From positions 558,001-622,000 of the forward strand of contig JASVEC010000026.1 in assembly GCA_030770535.1 (NCBI GenBank): DNA of 64,000 nucleotides, read 5' to 3'. This document shows positions 12,061 to 25,124 of the stretch, in pieces; the first letter of the stretch is position 1, and the number at the start of each line of letters is the position of its first letter. A program made the translations under genes and the position numbers. The DNA is from Batkoa obscura (taxonomy: Eukaryota > Entomophthoromycota > Entomophthoromycetes > Entomophthorales > Batkoaceae). The notes under the pieces were generated by a model. That model ran no database searches, had not been told where the DNA came from, and worked only from the letters and a program-made list of their open reading frames with translations.

Positions 12061-13718
12061 ATGAGTAGCTTAATTGAAGACAATGGCATTGGAGTACTAA
12101 ACTCTTCCTTAAGCTCATCCTCAAGCTTTTTTCAATTTATGAACCATTATTCAGTACCTCTATTCTATCTGCTATTCCCTGCTATATTTGTACCAATGAT
12201 CTTAATAAAGGTGATCTATTCAATCTTATCAATAGTATCTGGTGGTCCCAAATCATTATATCAGAAGAAAGGGCATGATTCTCTTTCTGGGGCATCGTCC
12301 AATGATATAGAATACTGGTTATGTCGATGCTCTATATGTTTTGATAAAAACCAAGAACTATGTCTTAACAGGTGTAGAGATCAATTTTGTAGGGATTGTT
12401 TTAACCGTTACGTTAAAGAAGTTGTAAATAATTCATGGGGATTAAACGTTACAAAAATAAAATGCCCAGTATGTCAAGACGTTTTGCCTATTTCAGAATG
12501 GAGCAGGGTAACTATAATAATTTGATAGAAATTAATAAATTCTAATGATTTTAGTATGTGGACTCAAAAACCTTAAGTCAATACAAATTATATAATAAAC
12601 CTTATCGTTCCATGAGCCGCTCTTGTGGCGAATGCGGAGAAGAAGTTTTTGCTGCAAAGGTTGAGTTAGAACTTAACGATAGTGGTAAAAGAAAGTAACT
12701 ATTTCATTAAAATCATTATTTGTTTTTTCTAATAATAACCAGATACATTGAAAGTCTTGAAAAGGATTGTCTTTCTTTGCTTATAAATGCAAATGTGGAT
12801 GCAAATTCAATAAAGAGATTTTTGGGTAGCCTTAAATACGATTATAGCTACTTTTTAGAAGGTAGAGTTTCTGGGGGAAGTGAAATATATAGAAAAACAG
12901 CCGATCATTTGATTCAACTTTTACCAGAGTAAGAATATTTTAACATTACTTTTTAAAATAATAATGTTTTTAGGACTTTTGGTGCAAATGAGCTAATGTG
13001 TAATAAATTGATGATTCGAGCATCTGAAATTTCATCTCGGTTAATTGCGATAGAATTAAAACCCGAAGTATGGAAAGAATTACAATTTGAGCATATTTCT
13101 AGATTTCCACAAACATTATGGTAAATTTACAATTGTTATTAAAAATGGCATGGCTTAACTTTATATTTAGCCATAAATGCAACAGCGTTTTATGTTTACT
13201 TTGTGGTTCCAACGACCATCATTATGGAATCTCATGCTTAGAATATATGAAAAGAAAAGTAGAAATTGGGGCAGAATCTGAAGAACAGCTTAAAAACATA
13301 AATTGGACACTAAAGAATAGGTAATTTAAGGTCATAAATCGCAATAGATATATATTAACTTTAATTTTAGTAAAAGCTGCCCACATTGTCGTATTTTAAT
13401 AAATAGAGACGATGGATGTAATAAAGTAGACTGCCTTTATTGTGGACATCGCTTCTGTTGGATTTGTTTATCCGCATGGTCAGAGGTATTTTAATTTTAA
13501 TTTCACTTTAAATCAAACTAATGATTTAGAAATGTGGCTTTTATCAATGCCAATCACTTCCAGTTTTGTTGAATGAATTAAGTCATAACGAAATTAGTTT
13601 GAATAGCGATAAAGTAACATTAAATTTAATTTTACGTATTAAATATTTAACATCTTTTTAGCCTGAACTTGGTATTCCGGATGTAATAACTATTGAGGCT
13701 AAATTTGGTCGAAATTAA
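12061..13718 (+). CDS. Membrane-anchored RBR-type E3 ubiquitin ligase
   Basis: About 440 residues over eight exons. Residues 25-65 hold a hydrophobic stretch (YSVPLFYLLFPAIFVPMILI...) that probably spans a membrane. RING1 follows: CRCSICFD...CRDQFCRDCF...CPVCQD. An IBR region is split by a helical insertion (SCGECGEEV ... CLLCGSNDHHYGISC). RING2 reads SCPHCRILINRDDGCNKVDC...CGHRFCWICLSAW; the Cys of DGCNK sits where RBR ligases carry the catalytic cysteine that takes ubiquitin from the E2. The whole RING-IBR-RING order is present. A membrane location (ER or other) is inferred from the N-terminus. Substrate unknown; not a clear orthologue of parkin, HHARI or Itt1. Confidence 0.85.
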
Positions 13719-14603
13719 ATTAATTTATTTATGCAAGCCGTGTATTATTTGATCTAATTTATATGAAGCCATTTTTCAGGACTATCCTTTTAGTTTAAAT
13801 TTATTGGTTATCAGTGTAACGTGTAATATATACCTATCCAAATAAGATTTTGATACAAGTTTTTACTTTCAATATCCATTTTCTTACTCTTAATGCTTGA
13901 AATAAAGTTGCCATTTCTATTTACTTTTTACCATATTCTAGTTTAGTATCTTAGTTTGAGTTATAAAAGTAGTTATAATTAAACGCATAAACGCTTCCAA
14001 AAATTTCAACTTGATTGTTTAGGGAGGCTCAATAAGCACCTTCTTGTAAAAGGAATTGAATCCCCTAATTGGAATACTTAACTGCTCTTTTTCTTTGAGT
14101 TATAGATCTATTCTTTGACTTGTGGTATTTCATTTTTTACGCATTGTTATATATTAGATATTGCTATTGTTTTATAACATTTTTTGAAAGGAATTTGCAT
14201 GCTCGACATATTACTTTGACTATATGCTAGATGAACAATCCGTATGAGACTTTTTTGAGCTTCCAGTAATTGTATAACCATCTTTTTATTTTTGAAGTTA
14301 AAATTAATTTTAAATTAAATATTTTTGAAATTTCAGATGACTAAATTAACTTGCTATTTTTCATTGAAAAGGATAGCCTTTTAAATATAATACTTTACCA
14401 TCTATAGCTTATACATTTCTCATAATTTTAATAAATTTCTTAACTACTCAACTTTCATATTACAAGTGTCCTTTAATGTTTTACTGATTACCTAATAATC
14501 GAAGAAAATTAATTTTAGTACCTTAGAGCCAATCAAACTCAAGTAATAGTGAATAAAATAAGCCATCAAAAAACAAAAAGAATCAATTTTACTAACAGAT
14601 AGA
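13719..14603. other. Intergenic region, nothing recognised
   Basis: About 880 bp between two forward genes. It presumably holds the 3' end of the RBR gene and the promoter of the WD40 gene. No repeat or RNA gene seen. Confidence 0.5.
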
Positions 14604-17600
14604 ATGGAGTTATTAAAAGAGAACATCAATCGAAAAGGAGGAGGGAATGAACTAGGTCATGGATTTATACATAGTTTAAGTCAATGGAGACAGGAGCCAT
14701 CGTTTAAGAATTTTAAGTAATAATTAACTATATAATATTTTTAAATTTAAATCTTAAAATTTAAAGCAAGCTTAAAACTAAAAAGGTCCATTTAGTACAA
14801 GAAAAAGATAAGTTTATAACATGTATGGCCAAAAGTGATGTAATAAATAAAATGTATAAACCGAATAGAAAAACTCACATTTGATTAGAATAGCCACTTC
14901 ATTGCGGTTGGAGCAGGTTCAAAAAGGAATAACTTATTTTTATCTATTGATGAAGGGGAAGAAATAAGTGTAATAATATTTTCATTCTATATTTAATATA
15001 TTTCTAAATTTTGAAACAGTGGCGTTCAACTTTTACTACTCCAACACCAATTTATTCATTATCATGGAGTGGTTCATATATATTATCAGGACATTGGGAT
15101 GGCTGTATAAGTTTATTAAAGCCACCTTTAGAATTTCTAAACAGTCCAGAAGACCCAGATAATAAAGAAACTCGACTGTTGATTAAAACGCAATACCATC
15201 ATAAACTAGAAACCAAAATTAAAAATTCTAGAATTTTAAACTTAGAGTTTAGTCCAACTCCCTATAATTATCCAGTATTGCCAAGTACCGATAAGTTTCA
15301 TTCATTATATGGTGGTCATCTATTTTATTGGGATGTCATGAACTCAAAAACTCCTATTTTTGTTCAACCTTTGGGAGAAAACGAGGCCCAAGCAAGTAAC
15401 TGGTGTCCAAATTATCAATCGATGCCAGGTATGATTGCTGTTGGTGATAATAAAGGGAGCATGAAAATAATTGATGTAAGGTCAAATAGGTTTGCTTTTA
15501 ATTCTGCATCTTTTCGTCATTGGAATTCTATTAACTCTTTAAAATGGTCCCCATTTGTACCTTATTGGTTGGCGTCTGCAGGTATTAATTAATCTGTATA
15601 ATATATTGTTTTGTTCTAAATATCGTAATCAGGTAATGATGGCATTCTTTCTGTATGGGATATAAGATACTCAAATTCGCCTGTTATGAAAATGGGTAGA
15701 GCCATTAATTCTCTTAGTTCAGTAAGCTATAAATGCTATAACTTTATATTTGATTAATATTATTCTAAGGTTGATTGGTCTAATTCTCATTCAGATCAAA
15801 TTATGGCAGCATCTTACGATTATAGAACTTATCTATATTCTTTAAATCAAGAGAATAATATGGGCTTAGTTGTTGCTGACAAACAAGGTTATACTAGTCC
15901 AATAACAGCAATAACTAGATCCAATTCCAAAGTAAATAGATTTTATGTAGTATCTGATATTGGAGAGTTGGGTTATTATGATTATTTGAACGATGTTTTA
16001 ATTAATGCTATTCCACATCGTATACCTAAACAACAAAAAGACTTATATCGTTGTGAAGATTTAATATATACAAGAAATTTGAAAGAAGCTAGTGAAAAAT
16101 TGATGCAATTGATACAGAATAGCTCAGGGGTAAGTCAAACAGCTTTAGATTTATTATGTGAGTCCATTCAAGGGTACCCTAATGATAAAGAAATTCAAAG
16201 TTTGAAAGATTTTAAATTGGAAGAAAAGAAGGAAGAAGTAATAGTAGATCCACAATTAAAGTTTAAGTCAGATGTTGAGAAATTTGCTTATTCTGTACCC
16301 TTTAATTTTTCAAGGATTCAGCCACTTTCAGTTTCCACCATAAATTCAAATTTTGCTAACGCTTCAAGCAATACTTTCCCTAGAAGATTAAGATACCTTA
16401 TTGAAAATAAGGCCTTAAAGGAACTTTTGGGCTTGGAAGAGTAAGTTTTCTTATTTGAAACATTTCGTTTTATTGACTGTTTTAGGGAAATTGTTAATTT
16501 ACTAGCATATAGTTACTCTGCTCCAATTGTTGATTTGGCTACCGTAAAAATACTTTAATTTATTTATTTTTATAATAATTTTAATTTAAAGGAAATCATT
16601 AAAAACATATTGTCTAAATATTGTTCCCAAGCCTTAGAGTTAACATTTAGTATGTTGAAAAAGCTACTAAATTTAAATCAGTCACAACACGATTATTCTT
16701 TATTAACACCATTAATTTACTCATTATTTTATCCAACTGTCTATGATATGGAAACTACAAATCCTTCAGGTCTTACTCGGCAAGATTCTATTAAGCAAAG
16801 TCCTCCAGCTAGACCTATGAGATCAGCTTCGAGAAGAAATATATTGTCACCTGAAGATATCCCTATAAAATCGCTAGATAGGTCAGGATCTACGTTACAA
16901 CGTAATAAATCCACATTAAAAAGATCAAACTCGGGATCTCCAGTTTTCGCACAAAGTAGGATATCTGAGTTATTGCTTAATCACTTTAAAGATATTTTAC
17001 CAATGCTACAGTTGGAAATGTAAGGGTATTTCATTTTTTTTAACCTTTATTTATATTTTATTAGTGAAATACAAAATATTGCTGTATCTTCAGGTTCGGA
17101 TACAGAAAAAGCAGGATCTTTAATTATTGCTGCCTTTATTAAAAGAATTGGAGTAACGGATATTCAAAATATTAGTCCCCAAAGTGTTACAATTAGCTCA
17201 GGAGCTATTAAACTATTTTTGAATGCGATGATACAACTTAAGAGATACGAAGAGTTTTTAATTTATAGCACGCTATTGGATAAAGCATTTAATAATAGTG
17301 ATTTAAATAAGTTAGTTGTGCAATTATCACAACAGAATATAGTCAGTAAATTTAATACGAAATTAGATGATTATTGCTCCAAACTTTGTTCGAGTACAGA
17401 TCAATCGAACTTATTTTTAACTGAAGATTTTTGGAAGGTTTATCAATTTTTATTGATTTCTGGGGTCAAGTTTAATTTCAATGTACTCGGATTAGAAGCT
17501 CCTACTCTTCATGAAAGATTAAAAACATTTTCACTTTCGTTTTATAATCATGCGCTTAGGCTTAAAGCTAAGGATTCTGATGATGCTGCCATTGTATTAA

Positions 17601-17758
17601 AATTTTTAAATACCATGTTTTTAAGTTTGTCATTGGAATGCCACACTAGACCTAAATCTTTCTCTAAATTAAGGTTAAACATTGTCTCTAATACCTCCGA
17701 TATCTCTGCCTATAGTCAAGCTTTAAAATCCCTTATGGAGCAACTATTAGAATCTTAG
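14604..17758 (+). CDS. Large WD40-repeat protein, function unknown
   Basis: Nine exons, about 920 residues. The N-terminal half is a WD40 propeller: SGSYILSGHWDGCISLL, MIAVGDNKGSMKIIDVRS, SLKWSPFVPYWLASAG, NDGILSVWDIRYSN and QIMAASYDYRTYLYSL are recognisable blades. The C-terminal half is helical with a Ser/Arg-rich low-complexity patch around RPMRSASRRNILSPEDIP (possibly phosphorylated) and ends ...AYSQALKSLMEQLLES. This propeller-plus-helical-solenoid layout resembles coat and tethering proteins such as Sec31 or SEA-complex subunits, but I see no signature that identifies one. The start at 14604 follows an A-rich leader and leads through two short exons into the first blade. Confidence 0.7.
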
Positions 17759-17950
17759 GTTTATTAATATTAATAATTATTTTAAATTATCATTATTTTT
17801 TATTAGTTAATTTAAATTCGATTTTTTTTAAAGTTTAATAAAAATAACAAAAATTATACATATTATATAAAGCTATCCTTTAAAACTAAAATTGATTTGT
17901 TATAAATTTTAAACTTGATTTACAAAAACTCATTTTTTTATTCACAATTT

Positions 17951-18830
17951 ATGAACGTCATGGAAAAATTAAATTTATTAATCAAGAAAAAAGAAAGCTT
18001 AGAAAATGAATTAAAAGGATATGAAGCCATATTAAGAGAGGTAAACAAAAATTAAATTACTATTTAATATTATAACTGTAATAGAACAAAGTTGGATTAG
18101 AAGGTTCCTTAGTAGATATAGAAGGATTTCCAAGAGCAGATATTGATATTCCAACAGTAAGGAATACTCGAGTTAAAATCATTCGTAAGTAAATTATTTA
18201 AATGTTAGCATTTATTGAAAGTATTAGGCGGTAGAAATGATTTAAAAGAGATCATGGAAGGGATTGAAAAAGCATTAGTGGATTATCATAAGGAAGGTAG
18301 CGATGTAAAGGAAGAACCGGTTAATATGTAAATAAATTTTAAAATTCAAGAAAAAAATAAGTTTATAGTTTAGAGAATTAAACCCGTTCGCTGAGGTCAA
18401 CAAAGTGAGTGTCAATAGCCCAGGATATAAAGCAGTATGTTTCAATTTAATTTTTATCTTAAAAAATGTTCAATTCCTTTAGGGACTGAGAAGTGGGGAT
18501 TTAATAACTAAATTTCACACTGTTGTTAAAACTGATGATAAACCGCTTCAACAACTACCAGGTGTTTTAAACGAGAATGAAGAGGTAACTGAATCAACTG
18601 TTATTTTCAATATATACTAATGGGAAATAAAATAGAAAAAAATTCAAATACATATTTTAAGGGGTAGCTATAAAGCTATCCGTAGACCTATGGTGTTAAC
18701 TTTGACACCTACTAAAAACTGGGGAGATGAAGTAAACTCAAGTTTACTAGGGTAATTGTTATTGTTTATTTACTACTATTTTAATAATCGTTTTTTTAGC
18801 TGTCACATATTGCCTTATGATAAAGAATAA
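17951..18830 (+). CDS. NAS2: PSMD9/Nas2, 26S proteasome assembly chaperone
   Basis: About 210 residues over seven exons. The N-terminal coiled coil is MNVMEKLNLLIKKKESLENE; the family signature is LVDIEGFPRADIDIPTVRNT (human LVDAEGFPRADVDLYQVRTA). The linker is followed by a PDZ domain, with NPFAEVNKVSVNSPGYKAGL as the carboxylate-binding region, then PMVLTLTPTKNWG and the C-terminal LLGCHILPYDKE (human LLGCNIIPLQR). Nas2 binds the Rpt5 C-terminus through its PDZ domain during base assembly of the 19S particle. Starts about 190 bp after the WD40 gene on the same strand. Confidence 0.93.
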
Positions 18831-19493
18831 ATTTCTATTAACTGAGTCCATCATTTATTCACTATTCTATCCACTCAATAAACCATAAAATAAGTAATAT
18901 TGAATAAAAAAATATGTGGTAGAATAATCAGAGGTATTTTTTAAAACTCAAGTATTATTATATTATTTAATATAAAACTAAACATTTTATCTAAAAGTTT
19001 ATACTTCTCCATTCTTAATGTATTAATATATAATCAATATTTTATGGTGTAATTTTTTTATTTTCATGTACTTTGTTATAAACAATCATTGCTGTGATGA
19101 TAAATTGGCGTCCTTACTTAGCATAGGCTATTTTCAAAATATAGTTAAAACAATTTTTTATCCCCTCTTTTAACTTCTAATAAAATGAGTTTCAAGCGAT
19201 TGTTAGCTAAACTACCTTTTTCTTATTATTTTTAAAAAGTATCCAAAATAGTTAATAGATGTTACAGCTCTATTTTATCATACTATTATCAGTTATATTA
19301 TAAATTTAAGATATAATGTTAGTATTATATTATTATAAATCCCAGCTTAACTTTATAATAAACTACCTGATATACTCTTATTAAATATAGAGACCCAATC
19401 AAATTTCTATTCATGGTTTGAGCTCTACAATTTTCAAAAAATTATTGAACTTTATTTTTTATGTTATTAATTTTTAGTTGCTATTTTTAAATA
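18831..19493. other. Intergenic region, nothing recognised
   Basis: About 660 bp of AT-rich DNA between PSMD9 and TAF7, both forward. No repeat or structured element noticed. Confidence 0.5.
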
Positions 19494-21077
19494 ATGTATA
19501 GGTCGGGAAGTTTTTTTAACAAGCCAAAGAAGAGAAGTAAGAGCAGTGGACAAGATCGTAGGAAGGATGTAGTAAGATCAGGAAATAGTAGTAAATCAAA
19601 CAGCAAGTCGAATGGGGATATTAAAATAAGGCTTACGGTGGAAGCGTTAAGGATGGGAAATAATAATAAAACAAAAAGTAATGGTAGAAAGAGGAAGAAA
19701 AGTGCAGAAGAAGAAGAAGAAGATTCAGGGGATGATGCGGGAGGTTTAGGCGAAGAAGAAGATTTTTTGGAAGAGCATACTATCTTAAGAGTGCCTATTT
19801 TTTTAGCTGATAGAATTAGGGAGCTTATAAAAACAAAAGAAGGTGCACAATCAATTGGGCTCACATTTTCACGTAATTTGAAATCATAATTTTTTATTAA
19901 TGGTTATTAAATTGTTAAATTAGAACCAAGAGAAGGGGCGATTAAGATAAAAAATAAAGGATATCCCGTTAAATTGGTTGATTTACCAACGCTTATTGAG
20001 TCTCAAAAAATATTCAATAATAAACAAATGGTTAAAATTGCAGATATATCTCAGGTAATAACATTTTATATTCTATTTGAACATGAAGCTTAATTTATGT
20101 GAAGATGATTGTAGTTGACGATCCAACACTCAAACCCTCAAGACCAAATAAAAAAGACCCTTATATTTGGAGTGATGGAATAACCCCACCGCTTAAAAAT
20201 GTTAGGAAAAGAAGATTTAGGAAAAGAGTTTCAAGACAGGTAAAACATTTATGGCTATATAATAGTACTTATTAATATTTAGACAATTGAAATTGTTGAA
20301 AATGAACTTGAGAGATTATTAGCTGAAGATGTAAAGGCCGATGACGTCACCTATGGTAATGAAAAGTAATAGTGTTTAATGCGATTTTACTAAAAATAAA
20401 TAGAACTAGCTGATGCTTCGGATGGGAATGATTCCGACAATTCAGGAAAAGAATTAAATGTTGAAGACAATATTTCAAGAGCTGGAACAGAAGCATTGAC
20501 ACCTGGAGCAGAAGAAGAAACCAACACAGAGATTGATTATGAGAACGAAGGAGGCTACTTAGATCTTGAAAAAGTAGATGAAAGTAGCAGTGTGACAAAA
20601 ATTGAAAATGGATTTAATAAAGACAAAGCAAAAGTTTCTGATGACGATGAAGATGAAGATGATGAAGATGAAAGAGAATCAGATAATAATGATGAAAGCG
20701 GCTCAGCTGATGATGATGATGAAACTGAATCCGGTGATAGTGATGAAACTGAATCTGAATCTGATGGTAATATTATTAGTCTATATATCTATACTAAGAT
20801 TGTTAATTTTATTTTAGACGATGAAGAAACTGCTAAAGAAAAATCAACATTAAAAGAAGCTAAGAAAGATACAATAGCAATGATTGCTAAGAGGACAGCG
20901 GAATATAAAACAGCTACTAATCCTATTATTAGGGTAATTTTATAAATAATAGCTTAGTTGTATATAACATTAATTAATATCATTTAGGCTCGTTTTGAAG
21001 CTATACTGGTTAAGCTTAATAGTGACTTAGATGAAATTCAAACTAGATTGGATGATATTTCTAGAAAAAATGATTAA
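19494..21077 (+). CDS. TAF7: TFIID subunit TAF7
   Basis: Seven exons, about 430 residues. A basic Ser/Lys/Asn-rich N-terminus and an acidic Glu run precede the TAFII55 domain: EEHTILRVPIFLADRIREL, then IKNKGYPVKLVDLPTLIESQ, MVKIADISQMIVVDDP, and WSDGITPPLKNVRKRRFRKR. These blocks match human TAF7 (LRLP...; A.L.DLPCI.ES; ..DG.TPPM.....RRFR). A very acidic Asp/Glu/Ser stretch follows (about residues 250-350) and the protein closes with a coiled coil, RFEAILVKLNSDLDEIQTRL. TAF7 binds TAF1 and restrains its activity within TFIID at Pol II promoters. The Lys-rich N-terminal extension is longer than in many orthologues. Confidence 0.92.
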
Positions 21078-21749
21078 ACAATGCACTACTAATGTTTACT
21101 TACCTGAATTAAATACTATATTATTATTCATTTATTTTGTTATTAATAAATTTTTATAATTAATGATTTAGTTAAACTTTTATTGAGTTAGTATACTAAT
21201 TTAGTAAGCGTCTTACATTAATATTTAAATACCTTCATTGTCAAATTTTTAAATACTTAACAATATTTTATTGATTAATTTATTTAATCCGTTTAGTTTT
21301 TAATTTAGTTATTCCTATGCATAAATATGACCATTTTAAAAAAACTGATTTAATGGAAATTAGTAAAAGTTTATATGCCTTTAAAACAACAATTATTATC
21401 AATTGTTTCTTTAAATATTTATTTATAACTACTTAAGCAAATCCATCAGGAAGTATGGATTATTAGGCCAGTCATAAGATAACCCTACAATTCAAGCACA
21501 TAAAAAATAGCAATCTATTAGCTGGAACTGTAATATTTTTTAACTCTAAAAATAAATTTTCTCATGTAAATTTTTTATGGCATTGTAGTTATTCACTTTT
21601 ACAGGTTTTTTGTTTGCCCGAAGCTATAAGGTTATCTTATGACCAATCTAGTATAAGCAAACATTACAATCGTCAAAAATCACCTTAGATTCATTTCACG
21701 ATAAAAATTTAAGTTTTATATAATAAATTATTTCAATTAGATTGCTACT
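21078..21749. other. Intergenic region, nothing recognised
   Basis: About 670 bp between TAF7 and the tRNA-Ser gene; AT-rich, no repeat of the MITE family. Confidence 0.5.
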
Positions 21750-21831
21750 GGCAGTTTGTCCGAGTGGTTAAGGAGTCACACTCGAAATGTGATGGGCTCT
21801 GCCCGCACAGGTTCAAATCCTGTAGCTGTCG
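21750..21831 (+). tRNA. tRNA-Ser (anticodon CGA)
   Basis: An 82-base gene with no intron. The acceptor arms GGCAGTT and AGCTGTC pair with two G-U pairs, the anticodon loop reads ACTCGAAAT (anticodon CGA), there is a long variable arm (GGGCTCTGCCC) as in class II tRNAs, and the T arm ACAGGTTCAAATCCTGT holds the B box. A T run (from 21840) follows as Pol III terminator. Confidence 0.96.
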
Positions 21832-21947
21832 AGTTGGATTTTTTTTTTCTACCAAGAATAATTAATTATACAAATGAGATACAAGTCCTTTTTATTTCAG
21901 AATATTAAGTTTATTTCAAAAAACTTTAATGGTTAACTTTTTACAAT

Positions 21948-22047
21948 ATATGGGGGTGCTTTTGGTTTCATTACTTTTTCTACTTTTAAGTACTATTTAA
22001 GTGGAAAGGCTATCAGTGAAATTAAACAAAAATATATATATTCATAC
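21948..22047 (+). mobile_element. MITE copy F3 (ATATGGGG family)
   Basis: Left end intact (ATATGGGGGTGCTTTTGG). The right end is eroded to AAAAATATATATATTCATA. Lies 117 bp past the end of tRNA-Ser. Confidence 0.75.
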
Positions 22048-22730
22048 AATCCTTCAGTAAATAAACAATTTAAATCTAACATTTGAGCCAAATATGTATT
22101 TTTAGCTAAAAATAACTCCAAGTATTCAGATTTTCGTTCGAACTATATTAACGTATATAAAAGTATAATATTTTATTCTTGTTAGAAATTTATCTAGTTT
22201 AAAATATATTTTTAAATTGTTATTTTAAAAAAAACTTAAAAATAGCTGTTAATTTTAATTTACAAAAATAGAAATGATTATAATGATTTACTTAAATCAT
22301 TAGAAAATAGAATAGAATAAAATATTGTTTTTATAAAAATAAGAACATTATTAGCTTTTTACACTATAAAATAAACTTTTCTATTATTGTTTTATTAACT
22401 CGAATAAAATAAAGCTAAATATATTATGTAGAAACTAAACTAATTCAACTTATTTTGAAAATTGATTTTATTTAATTTTATATAGAATCAACTGTTTAAA
22501 TAGCAAAAATTAAAAAATCAAGGTATGGGCAAAAAGATATTTAAATAATATTCAAATAGTGATAGCTAGTGTTATAAATTTTGAAATGATAATGATATAA
22601 ATTTAATCACCTGCATTTAATTATCTAAAACCTTAATGATAGCCTATAAATGTAGCTAATAATAAAAAAGTTAACTACGAATTATTATTTAAAAAATGGT
22701 TAAATAAACTGCGACTATAAATAAATATAT

Positions 22731-22836
22731 ATATAAGGATGTTTTTTTGGTTTCATTATTTTTTCCATTTTTTAAGCGCTATTTGAGCGGAAAAATTGTT
22801 AGTAAAATTCTTAAACAAAAAAATACATCCCCATAT
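22731..22836 (+). mobile_element. MITE copy F4 (ATATGGGG family)
   Basis: Near-complete copy; left end ATATAAGGATG, right end ACATCCCCATAT. It ends only about 60 bp before the lipase start codon, so it sits in the promoter or 5' leader of that gene. Confidence 0.8.
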
Positions 22837-22894
22837 AATAAAAATAAAACAATAGCTAATCAATTCTTCTTAGAATATATCTGAGTATAAAAAT

Positions 22895-24179
22895 ATGACA
22901 TTCAATAACTGTGATACCAATGAAAGATATTACACATCCAGCGATGGTGATAAAATCTACCTTAAAGAATGGCTGGTAAATCTTATTTTACTCATTTTAA
23001 AATTAAAATCATATACTAATCAAACCTCAAATTAGCCAAAAAACAAGCCAATTGAAGCAATATTGATAGCAACTCATGGATACTGTGAGCACATCAATCG
23101 ATATCATAATTTTTTTACCAAAATGGCTAGTCAGGGTATTAAAATTCTAGGATATGATCAAGTAGGCCATGGTAACACAGCAAAAGCTAATCAAAATAGC
23201 TATGCAAGAGGAAATACATTAGATAAATGTTTAACTATTTTACAAGATCTTGTAAATCAAGAGAGATCGTATCAATTACCCTTATTTCTTTTTGGCCATA
23301 GTTGGGTAAACTTTTGGAAATTCGCTTAATATAATTTTTATTTATTATTTAAAAGGGTGGCGCCATTGTTTTAACTTTTTTGGCAAAATCAAAAGAAGTC
23401 AACTTAATTGAAGGGGTTATTGTGGCTTGTAACGAAATTCTAAGAAATTTTATTTGAAAATATTAATATGGCTATTAGCACCAGGGATTGAATTAAGTGA
23501 AGCCTGCTCACCAGGACCTATATTTAAGCTCTTGTTACCTTATTTGGCTTACTTATTTCCAAGATTTATGATCCAACAAAGGATTGGTAGGGCTTTCTTT
23601 CTAAATTATACTAATTCGTCATGTTATTGATCCTTTTTTAGACTCTTATTTTATCTCTAAAGATGAAGAAGAAGTAGAAAGATATAGCAAAGATTTACAA
23701 GTAAATAGAGAAGCGGAGCTACGAATGGGTGAGTCAATTCATATACTCTTTATACTCGTTTAGTTAATTATTTCATTTTTAGCTTCTCAACTTATTTCTA
23801 CTGGAGAAAATTTATTACATAAAGATTATAAAACTATTAAATGTAAGAATCTTTATTTATTACAAGGTTCAGAAGATCCAATTGTTACTCTATCTGAGTT
23901 CAAATCGTTTGTAGCAAAATTGGAACAGTGTAATCAAATTACTAATTTAAAGGTGGATTATATTGAGGATTGTAGACATGAGCGTAAGTATTTGATATTG
24001 TTTTAGAACTTGATTTGTAAATGTTTTATTTTGTAGTACATAATGACATTAAAAAAGATTTAGTAAGTTTGCTGTTTTAAATATTGTAACAAATGTTAAC
24101 AAATTTTTAGATCTTAGAAAATTATATTAAGTTTATAAAGGATTGTTTAAGTAGTAATGGCAATGATTCAGATCCTTAA
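22895..24179 (+). CDS. Monoacylglycerol-lipase-like serine hydrolase
   Basis: Alpha/beta hydrolase of the MGLL/Yju3 family; about eight short introns. Reads MTFNNCDTNERYYTSSDGDK, then LIATHGYCEHINRYHNFFTKM (oxyanion HG motif), YDQVGHGNT, and the nucleophile elbow FLFGHSWGGAIVL with the Ser in GHSWG. The acid is probably the Asp in LQGSEDPIV and the base the His in CRHELHND. These match human MGLL (GHSMGG, LQGSADRL, YHVLHKE) and yeast Yju3, which split monoglycerides to glycerol and fatty acid at lipid droplets and membranes. Trp replaces the usual Met in GxSxG. No signal peptide. Substrate is inferred from the family. Confidence 0.85.
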
Positions 24180-25124
24180 CTATAATTTTATTATAAAGAT
24201 TATGTAATAAATAAGCGTTTTTTCAAAATTATTTTGTTGGCAAAACTAATTGTTAAATCATTATTTAAAAAACTTAGTATTTTCCCATATAAACTATTAA
24301 GGTTATAACCGGAATCTCAATCCATTGACAAAGAAATTGGGCAGCAACTTTTAAGGGGGAAATAAAATACTAAATTACAAACATAGTTAGTAAAAAAAAT
24401 AGCTCATCTATTATTATTTCATCTATATTTCACAGTTCTTGATAACAATATTCAATCTAGAACTAAGGATAATCTAATAATAAAAAATGGGGTTAAATTT
24501 CAATAATTAACTATGTAAATAAGCTCCACTTAATTCTTAAGTTTTTAGTAACAAGGGTAACTAAAATCTTAACATACCAAATGCAGTAAGTTAATAATAA
24601 TTATCCCCAATTTTTGCTATTCATTATTTTATTATTGCCGCCTATTTTAATACTCTTATATTTTTATTGTAGTCTCTTGAAATATTGTTATAATTTTAAG
24701 CTCTACTAATTTAACTATAATTTCATAACAAATAAATTATCATTGAAATCATCACTATCAGCTTACTTATCATAAATCCACTCAATTGGTTACTTCATTG
24801 ATTCACTGAAAGTTAAAATTAGAACCTACAAGGACATAAAACGATTATTATTGGCGTAAACCCAGATTCCCCGCTAATCTTATTACAAAATAATATGATA
24901 GAAATAAAAATTAAACAACTATAAAATATTAATTAAAAGTCTAGACAATAAATTATTTATTTTCAAATACAGTACAGTGTATATTCATTTTCAATCACAG
25001 ATGACTATGAAGAAAGAAGCGGTGTATATAGGGAGCTATTTGTTAGTTAAAGTTATGATGCTACAAAGGGGAAAGGATGAATAATGATAATTGGAGTTTT
25101 CTTGGTTATGAACGATACACTAGC
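24180..25124. other. Intergenic region, nothing recognised
   Basis: About 940 bp between convergent genes. AT-rich, no repeat, tRNA or open frame of note. Confidence 0.5.

Larger units (their letters stand above)
21832..22894. other. Intergenic region with two MITE copies
   Basis: About 1 kb between tRNA-Ser and the lipase gene. It holds repeat copies at 21948 and 22731 (listed). The rest is AT-rich and featureless. Confidence 0.55.

Noticed and set aside
19487-19864. 125-codon Ser/Leu-rich frame antisense to TAF7
   Set aside because: Mirror of the Lys/Glu-rich TAF7 codons; no independent support.
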